Positions 23,714 through 30,177 of a stretch of 42,527 nucleotides of DNA are shown here, piece by piece. Made by a program: the position numbers and the translations under genes. The notes beneath the pieces were generated by a model that was given only the letters and a program-made list of their open reading frames with translations, was not told the DNA's origin and did no database searches. Each line of letters begins with the position of its first letter. The first letter of the stretch is position 1. Source of the DNA: a virus; IMG/VR virus record IMGVR_UViG_3300034073_000825, positions 1 to 42,527 of that record. One strand, given 5' to 3'.

Positions 23714-23877
23714 AGCTCTATTTTGATAGTTGGGAGGAGGTGGAAGAACTCAATCAGAAGCTGACTGAGATTGACCGCGCGGAAAGACCTGAGATGTACG
23801 AATACGAAGGTTCGGTCTGGTGCGCCCCTGAGTTTGATGAGGAGCAGCAGAAGTGGTATGTATTAACATGGATATAG
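23710..23877 (+). CDS. hypothetical acidic protein, 55 aa
   Basis: MKLYFDSWEEVEELNQKLTE begins at the ATGA overlap with the preceding stop. It is acidic with a probable helix followed by EYEGSVWCAPEFDEEQQKWYV. An upstream in-frame ATG at 23686 would extend into the previous gene; I prefer 23710. It is part of the fibre-to-lysis gene string. Function unknown. Confidence 0.6.
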   Translation: MKLYFDSWEEVEELNQKLTEIDRAERPEMYEYEGSVWCAPEFDEEQQKWYVLTWI

Positions 23878-24230
23878 GTTCAAACATAGATGCAATGATA
23901 ACAGCAATCGGAGGTGCTGCCGCTTCCATATTGGCATGGAAGCAAGGTCAAAAGAACGCGAAGTCAACAGAGATTGACAACGTGGTAAAGGTCATTGGTA
24001 TTTGGGAGGAAACCGCCAATAAACTGAAAGACCAAGTTAAAGAAGTTCAGAATGAAATGGTAACGTTAAAGAAGAACCACGAGGACTGCGAAGAATCAAA
24101 GAAGAAACTGGAAGAACTGGTAAAATCATTGGATGGGAAGGTATGCGAGTTGACGGAAGCGATGCACAATGTGATTCAGACCCCAAAGCCAAAAAGAAAA
24201 GGGTACAATTCTGCGAAATCCGCCCAATAG
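23868..24230 (+). CDS. membrane-anchored coiled-coil protein, holin/spanin-like, 120 aa
   Basis: Starts MDIGSNIDAMITAIGGAAAS: a short hydrophobic N-terminal helix, then a long charged coiled coil (about residues 40-95, ETANKLKDQVKEVQNEMVTL). This plan suits a small holin-like or spanin-type lysis protein. The ATG at 23868 is preferred over a GTG at 23853. The end overlaps an out-of-frame gene at 24143. Confidence 0.6.
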   Translation: MDIGSNIDAMITAIGGAAASILAWKQGQKNAKSTEIDNVVKVIGIWEETANKLKDQVKEVQNEMVTLKKNHEDCEESKKKLEELVKSLDGKVCELTEAMHNVIQTPKPKRKGYNSAKSAQ

Positions 24231-24313
24231 AATGCGACTGTGAAGGGAGGTGTCAATACATATCGGCCAAAGACCAAGAAGAAGTTAGGTCGGCACGTAA
24301 AAAGCGCAAATAA
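24143..24313 (+). CDS. possible out-of-frame overlapping gene, 56 aa
   Basis: From ATG 24143 this frame reads MRVDGSDAQCDSDPKAKKKR, then FCEIRPIECDCEGRCQYIS and a basic tail (RSARKKRK) to TAA. It overlaps the last 88 bp of the previous gene and extends 83 bp beyond it. Five cysteines in order and a coding look outside the overlap support it. It recalls nested Rz1-type genes in layout only; there is no lipobox. Confidence 0.5.
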   Translation: MRVDGSDAQCDSDPKAKKKRVQFCEIRPIECDCEGRCQYISAKDQEEVRSARKKRK

Positions 24314-24348
24314 GCGTAGTAAAAAGAAACGTTATCGCGGTCAGGGTC

Positions 24349-24405
24349 GCTAACTGTGGCTTTCTAAAAGTCTGAAATTAGACCTTCAGAAAGCCCTTAG
24401 TTATG
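24349..24405. repeat. AAC-hairpin-GTT element G
   Basis: GCTAAC (24349-24354) and GTTATG (24400-24405) pair over TAAC/GTTA. Inner arms GGCTTTCT and AGAAAGCC (24358-24365, 24388-24395) are perfect, with a small inner GTCT/AGAC stem in place of the ATTGAAAC loop. It lies between the end of the rightward fibre/lysis genes and the leftward small genes. Confidence 0.6.
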
Positions 24406-24410
24406 TGCCA

Positions 24411-24614
24411 TTAATCCCATTCCTCCTTATCGGCTTGACTTTGTGCCATAACAGCAATAATTTGACGTTCACGTTCTGTAAACTGCTCCCAATTCTTTTG
24501 CCAATCATAAGGAACATAGTTTCTCCAATTGTGGACTTTTGATGTGTTTTTAAAATCAGGGTTGTTAATATCAATCATTGATAACTCTGCGGTGTAATCT
24601 TGAAATAAGTTCAT
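24411..24614 (-). CDS. hypothetical protein, 67 aa
   Basis: Leftward from ATG 24614: MNLFQDYTAELSMIDINNPD, then HNWRNYVPYDWQKNWEQFTE and a helix RERQIIAVMAQSQADKEEW. The NYVPxxWQKNWEQFTERE pattern looks like a conserved small family of Bacteroidota mobile elements. A half-site of the operator (ATTCTAAAT at 24616-24624 on the plus strand) lies directly upstream of the start. Function unknown. Confidence 0.65.
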   Translation of the reverse strand: MNLFQDYTAELSMIDINNPDFKNTSKVHNWRNYVPYDWQKNWEQFTERERQIIAVMAQSQADKEEWD

Positions 24615-24648
24615 AATTCTAAATTTAACGGCACATAATGCTTGAACG

Positions 24649-24963
24649 TTATAGGGCATTTAAGTCCTTCGCTAACCGTTCTATAAAACTTTCCTCTCCG
24701 TCATCCCCTGAAAGAAACCAATCTACTCGTTGTGCATAAACAGCAGCTATTTTTAATTGCTTTACAGCCTCTCTCATTTTTTCTTGTACTATTTCAGGAT
24801 ATGTATAATAGAACTTTTCTTCGGGATATTTTTCAAAGTATTCTTTATCTCCGTAAAGTTCGCCTTTTGGCTTTTCCTTACCTTGTCTGTTTAGTTCTCT
24901 TTCGATACTATCTGCAATATCGTTTATTCGATATTGGTTATAATCAAAATGTCCACCGCTCAT
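24649..24963 (-). CDS. hypothetical protein of the MSGGHFDYNQ type, 104 aa
   Basis: Leftward from ATG 24963: MSGGHFDYNQYRINDIADSI, a start I recognise from small proteins common in phages and mobile elements, followed by PEEKFYYTYPEIVQEKMREA and a helical end. The acidic helices suggest an all-alpha fold. It lies between elements F and G. Function unknown. Confidence 0.7.
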   Translation of the reverse strand: MSGGHFDYNQYRINDIADSIERELNRQGKEKPKGELYGDKEYFEKYPEEKFYYTYPEIVQEKMREAVKQLKIAAVYAQRVDWFLSGDDGEESFIERLAKDLNAL

Positions 24964-24978
24964 GATTTAAAATATAAA

Positions 24979-25112
24979 CGCCCTATAACAAAGGCTAAAA
25001 ATAAGCAGGACGTATGTGCCTAATTAAGCCTGTGAGCTTCGTTTTGTCATTTGTGTAGGCTGAAAGGGTGTCGCTCGTTATCCCTGCCTATTCTTAGCCT
25101 CGACCGTTAGCG
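24979..25112. repeat. AAC-hairpin-GTT element F (long form)
   Basis: GGCTAAAAATAAGCAGG (24993-25009) pairs with CCTGCCTATTCTTAGCC (25083-25099), 15 of 17 positions, around a 73-base loop. The flanks CTATAAC (ending 24989) and GTTAGCG (25106-25112) pair over TAAC/GTTA. Its GTT is 47 bp upstream of operator O5. Length and shape recall long integron attC sites. No gene is seen in it. Confidence 0.6.
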
Positions 25113-25152
25113 AAGTTATCAAACACCTTTCGCATATCCAAACATTTCCGTA

Positions 25153-25171
25153 ATTTAGACCGATTCTAAAT
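25153..25171. promoter_or_regulatory. operator O5
   Basis: ATTTAGACCGATTCTAAAT, with one change (C for A) in the left arm, ends 3 bp before the ATG at 25175. As at O1 there is no clear -7 box between palindrome and start codon. Confidence 0.75.
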
Positions 25172-25174
25172 AAG

Positions 25175-25609
25175 ATGAGAGCAACCATTGTGCGCCAATA
25201 CTACCCAAAGCAGACCCTCGGAACGCTTACCGTTTACGATGAAGATACGGGGAAAGAGTTATTTCAATGTCGGTCTTTAGAGTTGCCGTGGAAGAACAAC
25301 CAAAGGAACGTAAGTTGCATACCCGAAGGGGTCTATGTGGTAGATGTTCATAATTCGCCCACGTTCGGAAAATGCTACTGGATAAAAGATGTTAAAGACC
25401 GTTCAGAAGTGCTTATCCATCGAGGCAATTACGCGGGTTCACTCAATCCAAAAACGGGCAAACCTGACATTCGAGGTTGCGTGTTGGTCGGGAAAACATT
25501 TGTCGATTTGAACGGTGACGGCATCGCTGATATTACTGAATCACAGAAGACCCTTGACAAACTACTGTTGGCAGCTCCTGACGGGTTTGTGCTGACGGTT
25601 ACGCAATAA
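25175..25609 (+). CDS. DUF5675-family protein, lysis candidate, 144 aa
   Basis: Contains IPEGVYVVDVHNSPTFGKCY, then VLIHRGNYAGSLNPKTGKPD and IRGCVLVGKTF, matching DUF5675, a family found near phage lysis genes. HRGN and RGC recall the His/Cys pattern of L,D-transpeptidase-like folds, so action on peptidoglycan is plausible. No other endolysin is visible in the genome. It is the only gene between elements F and D and has its own operator O5. Confidence 0.7.
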   Translation: MRATIVRQYYPKQTLGTLTVYDEDTGKELFQCRSLELPWKNNQRNVSCIPEGVYVVDVHNSPTFGKCYWIKDVKDRSEVLIHRGNYAGSLNPKTGKPDIRGCVLVGKTFVDLNGDGIADITESQKTLDKLLLAAPDGFVLTVTQ

Positions 25610-25653
25610 CCCGACCTATGCGGCATTGAAACGACCGCATAGCTGATTGTTGT
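25606..25653. repeat. AAC-hairpin-GTT element D
   Basis: Inner arms CTATGCGGC and GACCGCATAG pair over CTATGCGG/CCGCATAG around the loop ATTGAAAC. The outer ATAAC/GTTGT pair includes one G-T. It covers the stop of the DUF5675 gene, so this gene with its operator is bounded by F and D. It also lies at the end of the leftward operon. Confidence 0.7.
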
Positions 25654-25659
25654 AAAACA

Positions 25660-25902
25660 TTACCACTTATCATGACACCTGCAATCTGTCTTACCACACA
25701 TGAAGCACTTCTTTTGACTTCTTGGCCCCGGTTCAGATGGTAACGATTTTACAACATCATCTAAATCAACAGAATTAACTTGTTGTTTGCTCAATGCGTA
25801 GGCTTCAATTTTTTCTGCAAGCTCTTGTTTAATTTCGTCCCAGCTTCCGTTAGGTGTTGGAATAAGTCCGATAAATTCATCTGCAATTTCTTCTGCTGTC
25901 AT
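25660..25902 (-). CDS. small protein with C-terminal zinc-binding motif, 80 aa
   Basis: MTAEEIADEFIGLIPTPNGS opens a helical part, and the C-terminus is CFMCGKTDCRCHDKW with four Cys and one His, a likely zinc site. It is the last gene of the leftward operon. Possibly nucleic-acid binding, by the zinc motif only. Confidence 0.6.
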   Translation of the reverse strand: MTAEEIADEFIGLIPTPNGSWDEIKQELAEKIEAYALSKQQVNSVDLDDVVKSLPSEPGPRSQKKCFMCGKTDCRCHDKW

Positions 25903-26014
25903 GGCATCTATGTTTGTGGGTATCTACCCGTTAATTCCGTTGTTTAGCTGTGGTCGTTATTGCCTCAACTCCTTACGTTTATCGTCTTCCAACTTAGCCA
26001 TGTAGTCCGAGTAA

Positions 26015-27019
26015 CTACCTTATTTTCCCTTCAACTATCCGAAGGTTATCAACTTCGTATTCTCCCGTTTCGGGGTCAACCTCCACGAAAGCAAAGCCGT
26101 GATTCCATTTGTTGATAGGCATATACGCTGGGTGCATTTCACATAGACAACCAGTTGACCAAGTTGTGACTACTTTGCCTTCCAAGTTGTTCTCCGTGTG
26201 TTCAGAGGTTTGGTGGTTGTGTCCACATATAACAGAAGCCTTAGCCCTCATGTAATAACCTCTCGCTGGGTTTACAGGAGAGAACACCGAACGTCCGAAC
26301 TCGTGACCATGTAAGATATTCAACTGACCTGCTTTGGTTATCTGCATATCTTGAATCAAGGTAATACCCAATTCTCCGAACCTTAACAATGTATCTAAAG
26401 TAAAATCAGCACACCCAAGTAGTTCAGGGGCTTTGGTTCTCATGTATGCTTCAAAACGCATCTCGTGGTTGCCAAGTTTGAAATACATCGGGCAGTCAAG
26501 TTCACGTTTGAACACGCCTAAAAGTTGTCGGCAATCCTCCAGTTCTTCCGCAAATTTACGTTTGCGAGGGTCTTTTTCGTAACGTGAAAGAGCGTAACAG
26601 TCCAACGTATCGCCATTGAACACTACGGTGTTTGCACCGCGTTTCTTAGCGTAGTTGATAGCCAACGTCAACGATTGGATATTGTGGTACGGGACATGAA
26701 TATCCGAAAGCAAAAGAATCTTTGTCGCGCCCTTTGGCAGAATGAACGGCTCCCATTCTGTTTCATCGGTATCAGGTAGCCCGAACGGGTTGGCAATGCC
26801 TAACGCCTTTGCGTGTTCTGCGGGTTCGGTCGGGTGTGTTGCCACGTGTTTTCTGTATGCCCCACGTTGACCGCGATAATATCGAATCTTGTTGCGTGTG
26901 TCCTCAACATCTTTGAACACCTCCACGTTATCCTTGTAAATCAAACGCGCAAGTGTAAGGCTTGGTAACTTTCCCCACTCAGGATGCTGCAAGTATTCCT
27001 TTACGATTTCTCCTTTCAT
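26015..27019 (-). CDS. calcineurin-like metallophosphoesterase, 334 aa
   Basis: The full set of metal-binding motifs is present: DIH (106-108), GDTLD (136-140), GNHE (183-186), HGHE (237-240) and GHNH (266-269). The N-terminal 60 residues look like a small basic helical domain (NKIRYYRGQRGAYRKHV), perhaps for nucleic-acid binding. It likely cleaves phosphodiesters of nucleotides or nucleic acid ends. It is coupled to the gene upstream by ATGA. Confidence 0.85.
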   Translation of the reverse strand: MKGEIVKEYLQHPEWGKLPSLTLARLIYKDNVEVFKDVEDTRNKIRYYRGQRGAYRKHVATHPTEPAEHAKALGIANPFGLPDTDETEWEPFILPKGATKILLLSDIHVPYHNIQSLTLAINYAKKRGANTVVFNGDTLDCYALSRYEKDPRKRKFAEELEDCRQLLGVFKRELDCPMYFKLGNHEMRFEAYMRTKAPELLGCADFTLDTLLRFGELGITLIQDMQITKAGQLNILHGHEFGRSVFSPVNPARGYYMRAKASVICGHNHQTSEHTENNLEGKVVTTWSTGCLCEMHPAYMPINKWNHGFAFVEVDPETGEYEVDNLRIVEGKIR

Positions 27020-27219
27020 TTGGTTGGTTCTAAGACCTTAGCAAATTCGCAATCTATAAGGGCAATCTTATGAAGTATCGACTTCCATCCGAGGTCTGCC
27101 ATGAATCGTTCAGATTCGGTCGATTCCTTGCCTAAGTTCGACTGTATTACAGCGTTCTCGTGAAGTAGTTCGTCAATCTTCTGACGGGCGTTCGGGTCGG
27201 TGTAGTATGGCGTGTCCAT
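27016..27219 (-). CDS. hypothetical protein, 67 aa
   Basis: MDTPYYTDPNARQKIDELLH starts at ATG 27219, whose last base on the minus strand overlaps the preceding TGA (TGATG). All-helical and acidic. It sits between the SSB-like gene and the phosphoesterase, coupled to both. An upstream TTG adds one residue. Function unknown. Confidence 0.6.
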   Translation of the reverse strand: MDTPYYTDPNARQKIDELLHENAVIQSNLGKESTESERFMADLGWKSILHKIALIDCEFAKVLEPTK

Positions 27220-27533
27220 CAAAAAGGCAGAATTTCGTCCTCCAAATCAAATGTATCAACAGCCGCCTTCGTTGTCGGGTGGTTTCTGATTGCATCCGTA
27301 GATGGCTTAGTGGGCTTGAAATCGTCAACAGAAGCATATAGCTTGCCGTCCTTTGACCTCTTTACCTGCATACGTAGAACCTTGCCGTTCTTACCGTCAA
27401 CAAGTAGGTTCTGATTCTTGTTCGCCCAGTCTCTTAATCGGGCAATGTCGATGTTTAGGTCTGCGATGATGAACTCAGGCGCGCCTGTTCTTGGGGCATA
27501 GACGCTGACCCCGTCTGCGAATTTTGTTTCCAT
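27219..27533 (-). CDS. putative single-stranded DNA-binding protein, 104 aa
   Basis: The N-terminal 75 residues (KFADGVSVYAPRTGAPEFII, LRMQVKRSKDGKLYASVDDF) look like a small OB-type or beta-barrel domain. The C-terminus, FDLEDEILPF, closely resembles the acidic tip of bacterial SSB (DDDIPF) that recruits partners. I infer ssDNA binding for replication or recombination. No other SSB is evident in the genome. Confidence 0.55.
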   Translation of the reverse strand: METKFADGVSVYAPRTGAPEFIIADLNIDIARLRDWANKNQNLLVDGKNGKVLRMQVKRSKDGKLYASVDDFKPTKPSTDAIRNHPTTKAAVDTFDLEDEILPF

Positions 27534-27535
27534 TG

Positions 27536-27850
27536 TTATTGTTTGATTGTTATTTCTGTTCCAGTAAGCGCAAAGTAAAGATTCTGTGCCTGATGCCTGT
27601 ATTTGATGTGGTCTAATTCAATCCACCCCTCACCGTATTGTTCAAGATATATTTTGTTCCCACCAACCAAAATGGTGAAACACAATTCAGACCCGAAACA
27701 AGTTCCATGAATGTCAGTTGATTTCAACCATTCCTCAGTCAACGGTATCGGCTCAAATTCAACGCCTTCGCAAAAATCCAATGCGCTCCAAGTATGTTCA
27801 TCTTCCCAATGAACCTTTACAATGTTTCCTAATCGTAGTTCTGATCTCAT
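27536..27850 (-). CDS. hypothetical protein of the RxGNIV/IPLTEEWL type, 104 aa
   Basis: MRSELRLGNIVKVHWEDEHT opens a small beta domain; IPLTEEWLKS follows, a combination I recognise from a common small protein of Bacteroidota phages and conjugative elements. The end is KYRHQAQNLYFALTGTEI. It overlaps the spanin-like gene by ATGA. Function unknown. Confidence 0.65.
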   Translation of the reverse strand: MRSELRLGNIVKVHWEDEHTWSALDFCEGVEFEPIPLTEEWLKSTDIHGTCFGSELCFTILVGGNKIYLEQYGEGWIELDHIKYRHQAQNLYFALTGTEITIKQ

Positions 27851-28434
27851 TTCTCAAGAAAGTTTTTTCCGACCCTTATTCCAACGTAATGTTGACCATT
27901 GAACCCGTAATCGGCTGCAATATAGGTCTTTTTGATTGTAGTTTGTAGCCCAATCCCGAACATTGGAACGGCTTGTGTTTTAAAATCGCTTATTACTCCG
28001 ATGTTCCCGTGAACACCTAACGCGAACTTCGTAACCTTTACTTTTGGCGTGTAGTCAATCCTTAGATTTTCAGTCAGGTTCTGATAGTTCTGCCACTGCA
28101 AGCGAACGTCTTTAACCGTTGTGTCATAGTGAACCACCTCGGTTAGCCAAGTGTCCACTATCTTCAATGTGTCAATCAAGAACAATGTATCTAAAACGAT
28201 GCGTTCGGTGTTGTTTTCCGTGTGTATTGTATCGTATTTGATACGTGTCCTAACGAATCTAACCGTGTCTGTTTTCCATCGGTCAACGTACTGGACTTTG
28301 ACGGGCTGCGGCTTCTCAATAACCGTTGTGGTAGTTGGGTTGCCGCAACCTTTCCAAGCGACTATCACGCCCAAGATAAAGGCAATGACAATCGGTAGGT
28401 ATTCTTTCAAAAGGTGCTTAGTTATGTCGTTCAT
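27847..28434 (-). CDS. membrane-anchored spanin-like protein, 195 aa
   Basis: From ATG 28434 the N-terminus MNDITKHLLKEYLPIVIAFI leads into a transmembrane helix (FILGVIVAWKGCG), then a long charged region with repeated DT and RT pairs and a beta-rich C-terminus ending in GIRVGKNF, as in small outer-membrane-like strands. A protein that spans the envelope and joins the membranes at lysis is plausible. A TTG at 28443 would add three residues. Confidence 0.55.
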   Translation of the reverse strand: MNDITKHLLKEYLPIVIAFILGVIVAWKGCGNPTTTTVIEKPQPVKVQYVDRWKTDTVRFVRTRIKYDTIHTENNTERIVLDTLFLIDTLKIVDTWLTEVVHYDTTVKDVRLQWQNYQNLTENLRIDYTPKVKVTKFALGVHGNIGVISDFKTQAVPMFGIGLQTTIKKTYIAADYGFNGQHYVGIRVGKNFLEK

Positions 28435-28573
28435 TTTGCCCAAATGCTTTACGTATAAATATCCAATTAAGGCCGCATATTATGCCATATTCAGGTGAAA
28501 CGCATATTGTAGTCACGCCCATTGCTATGGCAGCACACACATAATACCAATCAATATTTTTCATGTCGTTCAT
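28418..28573 (-). CDS. small membrane protein, 51 aa
   Basis: MNDMKNIDWYYVCAAIAMGV begins at ATG 28573. Two hydrophobic helices (about 9-26 and 30-42) with a short turn between them, then a polar end (RKAFGQNERHN). The size suits a holin-type protein or small envelope toxin. The end overlaps the start of the spanin-like gene by 17 bp, which supports a lysis role. Confidence 0.55.
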   Translation of the reverse strand: MNDMKNIDWYYVCAAIAMGVTTICVSPEYGIICGLNWIFIRKAFGQNERHN

Positions 28574-28581
28574 TTTATCGG

Positions 28582-28630
28582 TTTAACAGTACCTAAACAA
28601 CATTGAAACGTTGTTTAGCGAGTCGTTATG
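28582..28630. repeat. AAC-hairpin-GTT element E
   Basis: The inner arms CTAAACAAC and GTTGTTTAG (28593-28601, 28610-28618) are identical to those of element A and enclose ATTGAAAC. The outer TAAC/GTTA pair is short. It lies between the two halves of the leftward operon and is not followed by an operator. Confidence 0.75.
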
Positions 28631-28637
28631 TTAAATG

Positions 28638-28832
28638 CTAAACGACATCGTGTTGAAGATTACACTCTTGACATATAAACCAATCTTTTGTTTCATTTTC
28701 AAACCTACCAAGCCAATAACCTTGCTCAACGGATTTGCGTTTTTTACACCAATCACATTTTCGAGTTTTAGGAAGCACCTCACATAACACATTATTTGCG
28801 TCAGTGAGGGTGTCGCACTTCTTTTTTTCCAT
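28638..28832 (-). CDS. small zinc-ribbon-like protein, 64 aa
   Basis: Contains CDWCKKRKSVEQGYW and FICQECNLQHDVV, two CxxC pairs that form a probable zinc ribbon. It starts at ATG 28832, overlapping the stop of the gene upstream (TAATG). Possibly a nucleic-acid or protein binding adaptor. Confidence 0.65.
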   Translation of the reverse strand: MEKKKCDTLTDANNVLCEVLPKTRKCDWCKKRKSVEQGYWLGRFENETKDWFICQECNLQHDVV

Positions 28833-28990
28833 TACTCAACCTTTTTATCAATGATTATTTGCAGTTCAACTACGTCATCCACGGCCTTTTTAAATTCCTC
28901 AATAGCCTTTTCTAATGCGGACACCTTTTCTTTGAACTCCTCGATATTGTCAATTGAAATCGTTAATACTGTTTTACCTGAATCCATCAT
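28832..28990 (-). CDS. hypothetical coiled-coil protein, 52 aa
   Basis: MMDSGKTVLTISIDNIEEFK leads into a charged heptad-like helix with repeated Glu, Lys and Val (KEKVSALEKAIEEF, KKAVDDVVEL). First gene of the leftward operon, facing away from the early promoter at 29092. Codons and tight coupling to the next gene support it. Function unknown. Confidence 0.6.
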   Translation of the reverse strand: MMDSGKTVLTISIDNIEEFKEKVSALEKAIEEFKKAVDDVVELQIIIDKKVE

Positions 28991-29051
28991 GTGAAAAATA
29001 TATGTGACACAAATTTAACCATACGACACTACATTACAAGTAGATATGCTA

Positions 29052-29070
29052 ATTTAGAACGATTCTAAAT
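29052..29070. promoter_or_regulatory. operator O6
   Basis: ATTTAGAACGATTCTAAAT stands in the divergent intergenic region between the leftward operon (first start codon at 28990) and the rightward early region. It is 21 bp upstream of the TTTTGCC promoter at 29092. It could influence both directions. Confidence 0.85.
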
Positions 29071-29091
29071 AAGCGTTGTAACGTTGTTTTA

Positions 29092-29123
29092 TTTTGCCAT
29101 GTCAAAAACTATACCGATATTTG
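29092..29123 (+). promoter_or_regulatory. early-type promoter of the recombination operon
   Basis: TTTTGCCATGTCAAAAA begins at 29092. The -7 box GATATTTG (29116-29123) starts 24 bp later and is followed by ACCCATCG, as at 13311. It drives the genes from 29145, including the ERF and exonuclease genes. Confidence 0.8.
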
Positions 29124-29144
29124 ACCCATCGAAAAACAAACGAC

Positions 29145-29351
29145 ATGACAACTGAACAACTGATTAACTTAGACAACCAAACACTTGTAGAGGCTTTCCA
29201 CATTCTATTTGGCGTGGATTTCAAAAGAACGTTTCCCGATAATTACAAGGTAGCCGAAATGCGTTCAATCTTCAATGACGGAACGCAACCATGCGTACCT
29301 TTCACAAATTGGGTCAAGTGCATCGAATTCCTTTCAAGTAAATTATCATAA
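29145..29351 (+). CDS. hypothetical early protein, 68 aa
   Basis: First gene behind the promoter at 29092; the ATG at 29145 lies 21 bp after the -7 box. MTTEQLINLDNQTLVEAFHI begins a helical fold, with FGVDFKRTFPDNYKVAEMRS in the middle. A longer frame from 29094 would include the promoter and is rejected. No family is recognised. Confidence 0.65.
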   Translation: MTTEQLINLDNQTLVEAFHILFGVDFKRTFPDNYKVAEMRSIFNDGTQPCVPFTNWVKCIEFLSSKLS

Positions 29352-29361
29352 TACTAATCAA

Positions 29362-29643
29362 ATGAAAATCGACAAACTATTTCGCATCATGGAATCGCCA
29401 CAGGTTCCTACCATCGTCAGGAACATAGTCCAAAAAGCGGTTTCCAAACTACGTGTTGACTACGGTGGAAGCATCCAAGTTGACAGACTGGAATTGGACA
29501 TGGTAGCACGGGCTTTAGGCGTAGCACCTATCAAAGCACCAATGGCTACCTTCATTCGGATTTACGATGAAGACGACAATGCTGTGGACATTGAAACGAG
29601 AAATTACGATTGGATTTTTGAACCTTTAAAACAAACCTTTTAA
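29362..29643 (+). CDS. hypothetical early protein, 93 aa
   Basis: MKIDKLFRIMESPQVPTIVR starts at ATG 29362, 10 bp after the previous stop and 3 bp before the ERF gene region. Mostly helical, with RLELDMVARALGVAPI and a beta end (IRIYDEDDNAVDIETR). It may assist the recombination proteins, by position only. Confidence 0.6.
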   Translation: MKIDKLFRIMESPQVPTIVRNIVQKAVSKLRVDYGGSIQVDRLELDMVARALGVAPIKAPMATFIRIYDEDDNAVDIETRNYDWIFEPLKQTF

Positions 29644-29646
29644 ACA

Positions 29647-30177
29647 ATGAAAACACTATTTAAATCACTCGCAGCATTCCAACAAGAAGTGCCAGTAATT
29701 ATAAAAAACTCGCAAGGTTACGGCTATCAGTTCGCAGACCTTCCCGCTATCTTCGAGGTTATCAACCCGCTAATGAAGAAGCACGGACTTGGATTCACTC
29801 AGACCGTCAACGATAGCCAACTGGTCACAACTATATTCCACGTTGAATCGGGCGAATCAATCACGGGTTCTGCCAACATTCCGCAAGGTGTGCAACTAAA
29901 AGGAATGAACGACTTTCAAGTTCTTGGGTCGGCAATAACTTACATGAGGCGTTACCACCTTTCCGCAATGCTTGGACTTGTAACGGACAAGGACACGGAC
30001 GCATCAGGAGAACAGGTCAAGAAGCAATCTACTAAACCCGAACTGAAACCGAACACGCCTAAATGGACTGAGGCAGTCAAGTACTTGGCGAATGGTGGCG
30101 TAATGTCGAACATTGAGAACAAGTACGCACTCACGGACGAGAACAAGGAGAAACTAATGGACGAGGTATTAGGATGA
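29647..30177 (+). CDS. ERF-family single-strand annealing protein, 176 aa
   Basis: Carries the ERF pattern: KSLAAFQQEVPVIIKNSQGY, then YQFADLPAIFEVINPLMKKH, LGFTQTV, GSANIPQG and GSAITYMRRYHLSAMLGLVT. ERF proteins anneal complementary single strands in phage recombination and replication. The C-terminal 60 residues form a charged linker and a small helical end. It is coupled by ATGA to the exonuclease gene, the usual partner. Confidence 0.9.
   Translation: MKTLFKSLAAFQQEVPVIIKNSQGYGYQFADLPAIFEVINPLMKKHGLGFTQTVNDSQLVTTIFHVESGESITGSANIPQGVQLKGMNDFQVLGSAITYMRRYHLSAMLGLVTDKDTDASGEQVKKQSTKPELKPNTPKWTEAVKYLANGGVMSNIENKYALTDENKEKLMDEVLG

Noticed and set aside
24612-24624. Ninth operator before the leftward gene at 24614
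   Set aside because: Only one arm (ATTCTAAAT) is present; the other arm is not recognisable.
25915-26010. Short leftward frame ending YSDYMAKLEDDKRKELRQ
   Set aside because: It looks protein-like but has only 14 codons from ATG and an upstream stop; too short to support as a gene.
10561-28630. ATTGAAAC loops as CRISPR repeats
   Set aside because: ATTGAAA is a common 3' end of CRISPR repeats, but here the copies are single, far apart, have different arms and no spacers.
10548-28630. Hairpin elements A-E as ordinary intrinsic terminators
   Set aside because: The stems are not followed by a T run, the loop is conserved and there is an outer AAC/GTT pair; true terminators at 13246, 13885 and 18541 look different.
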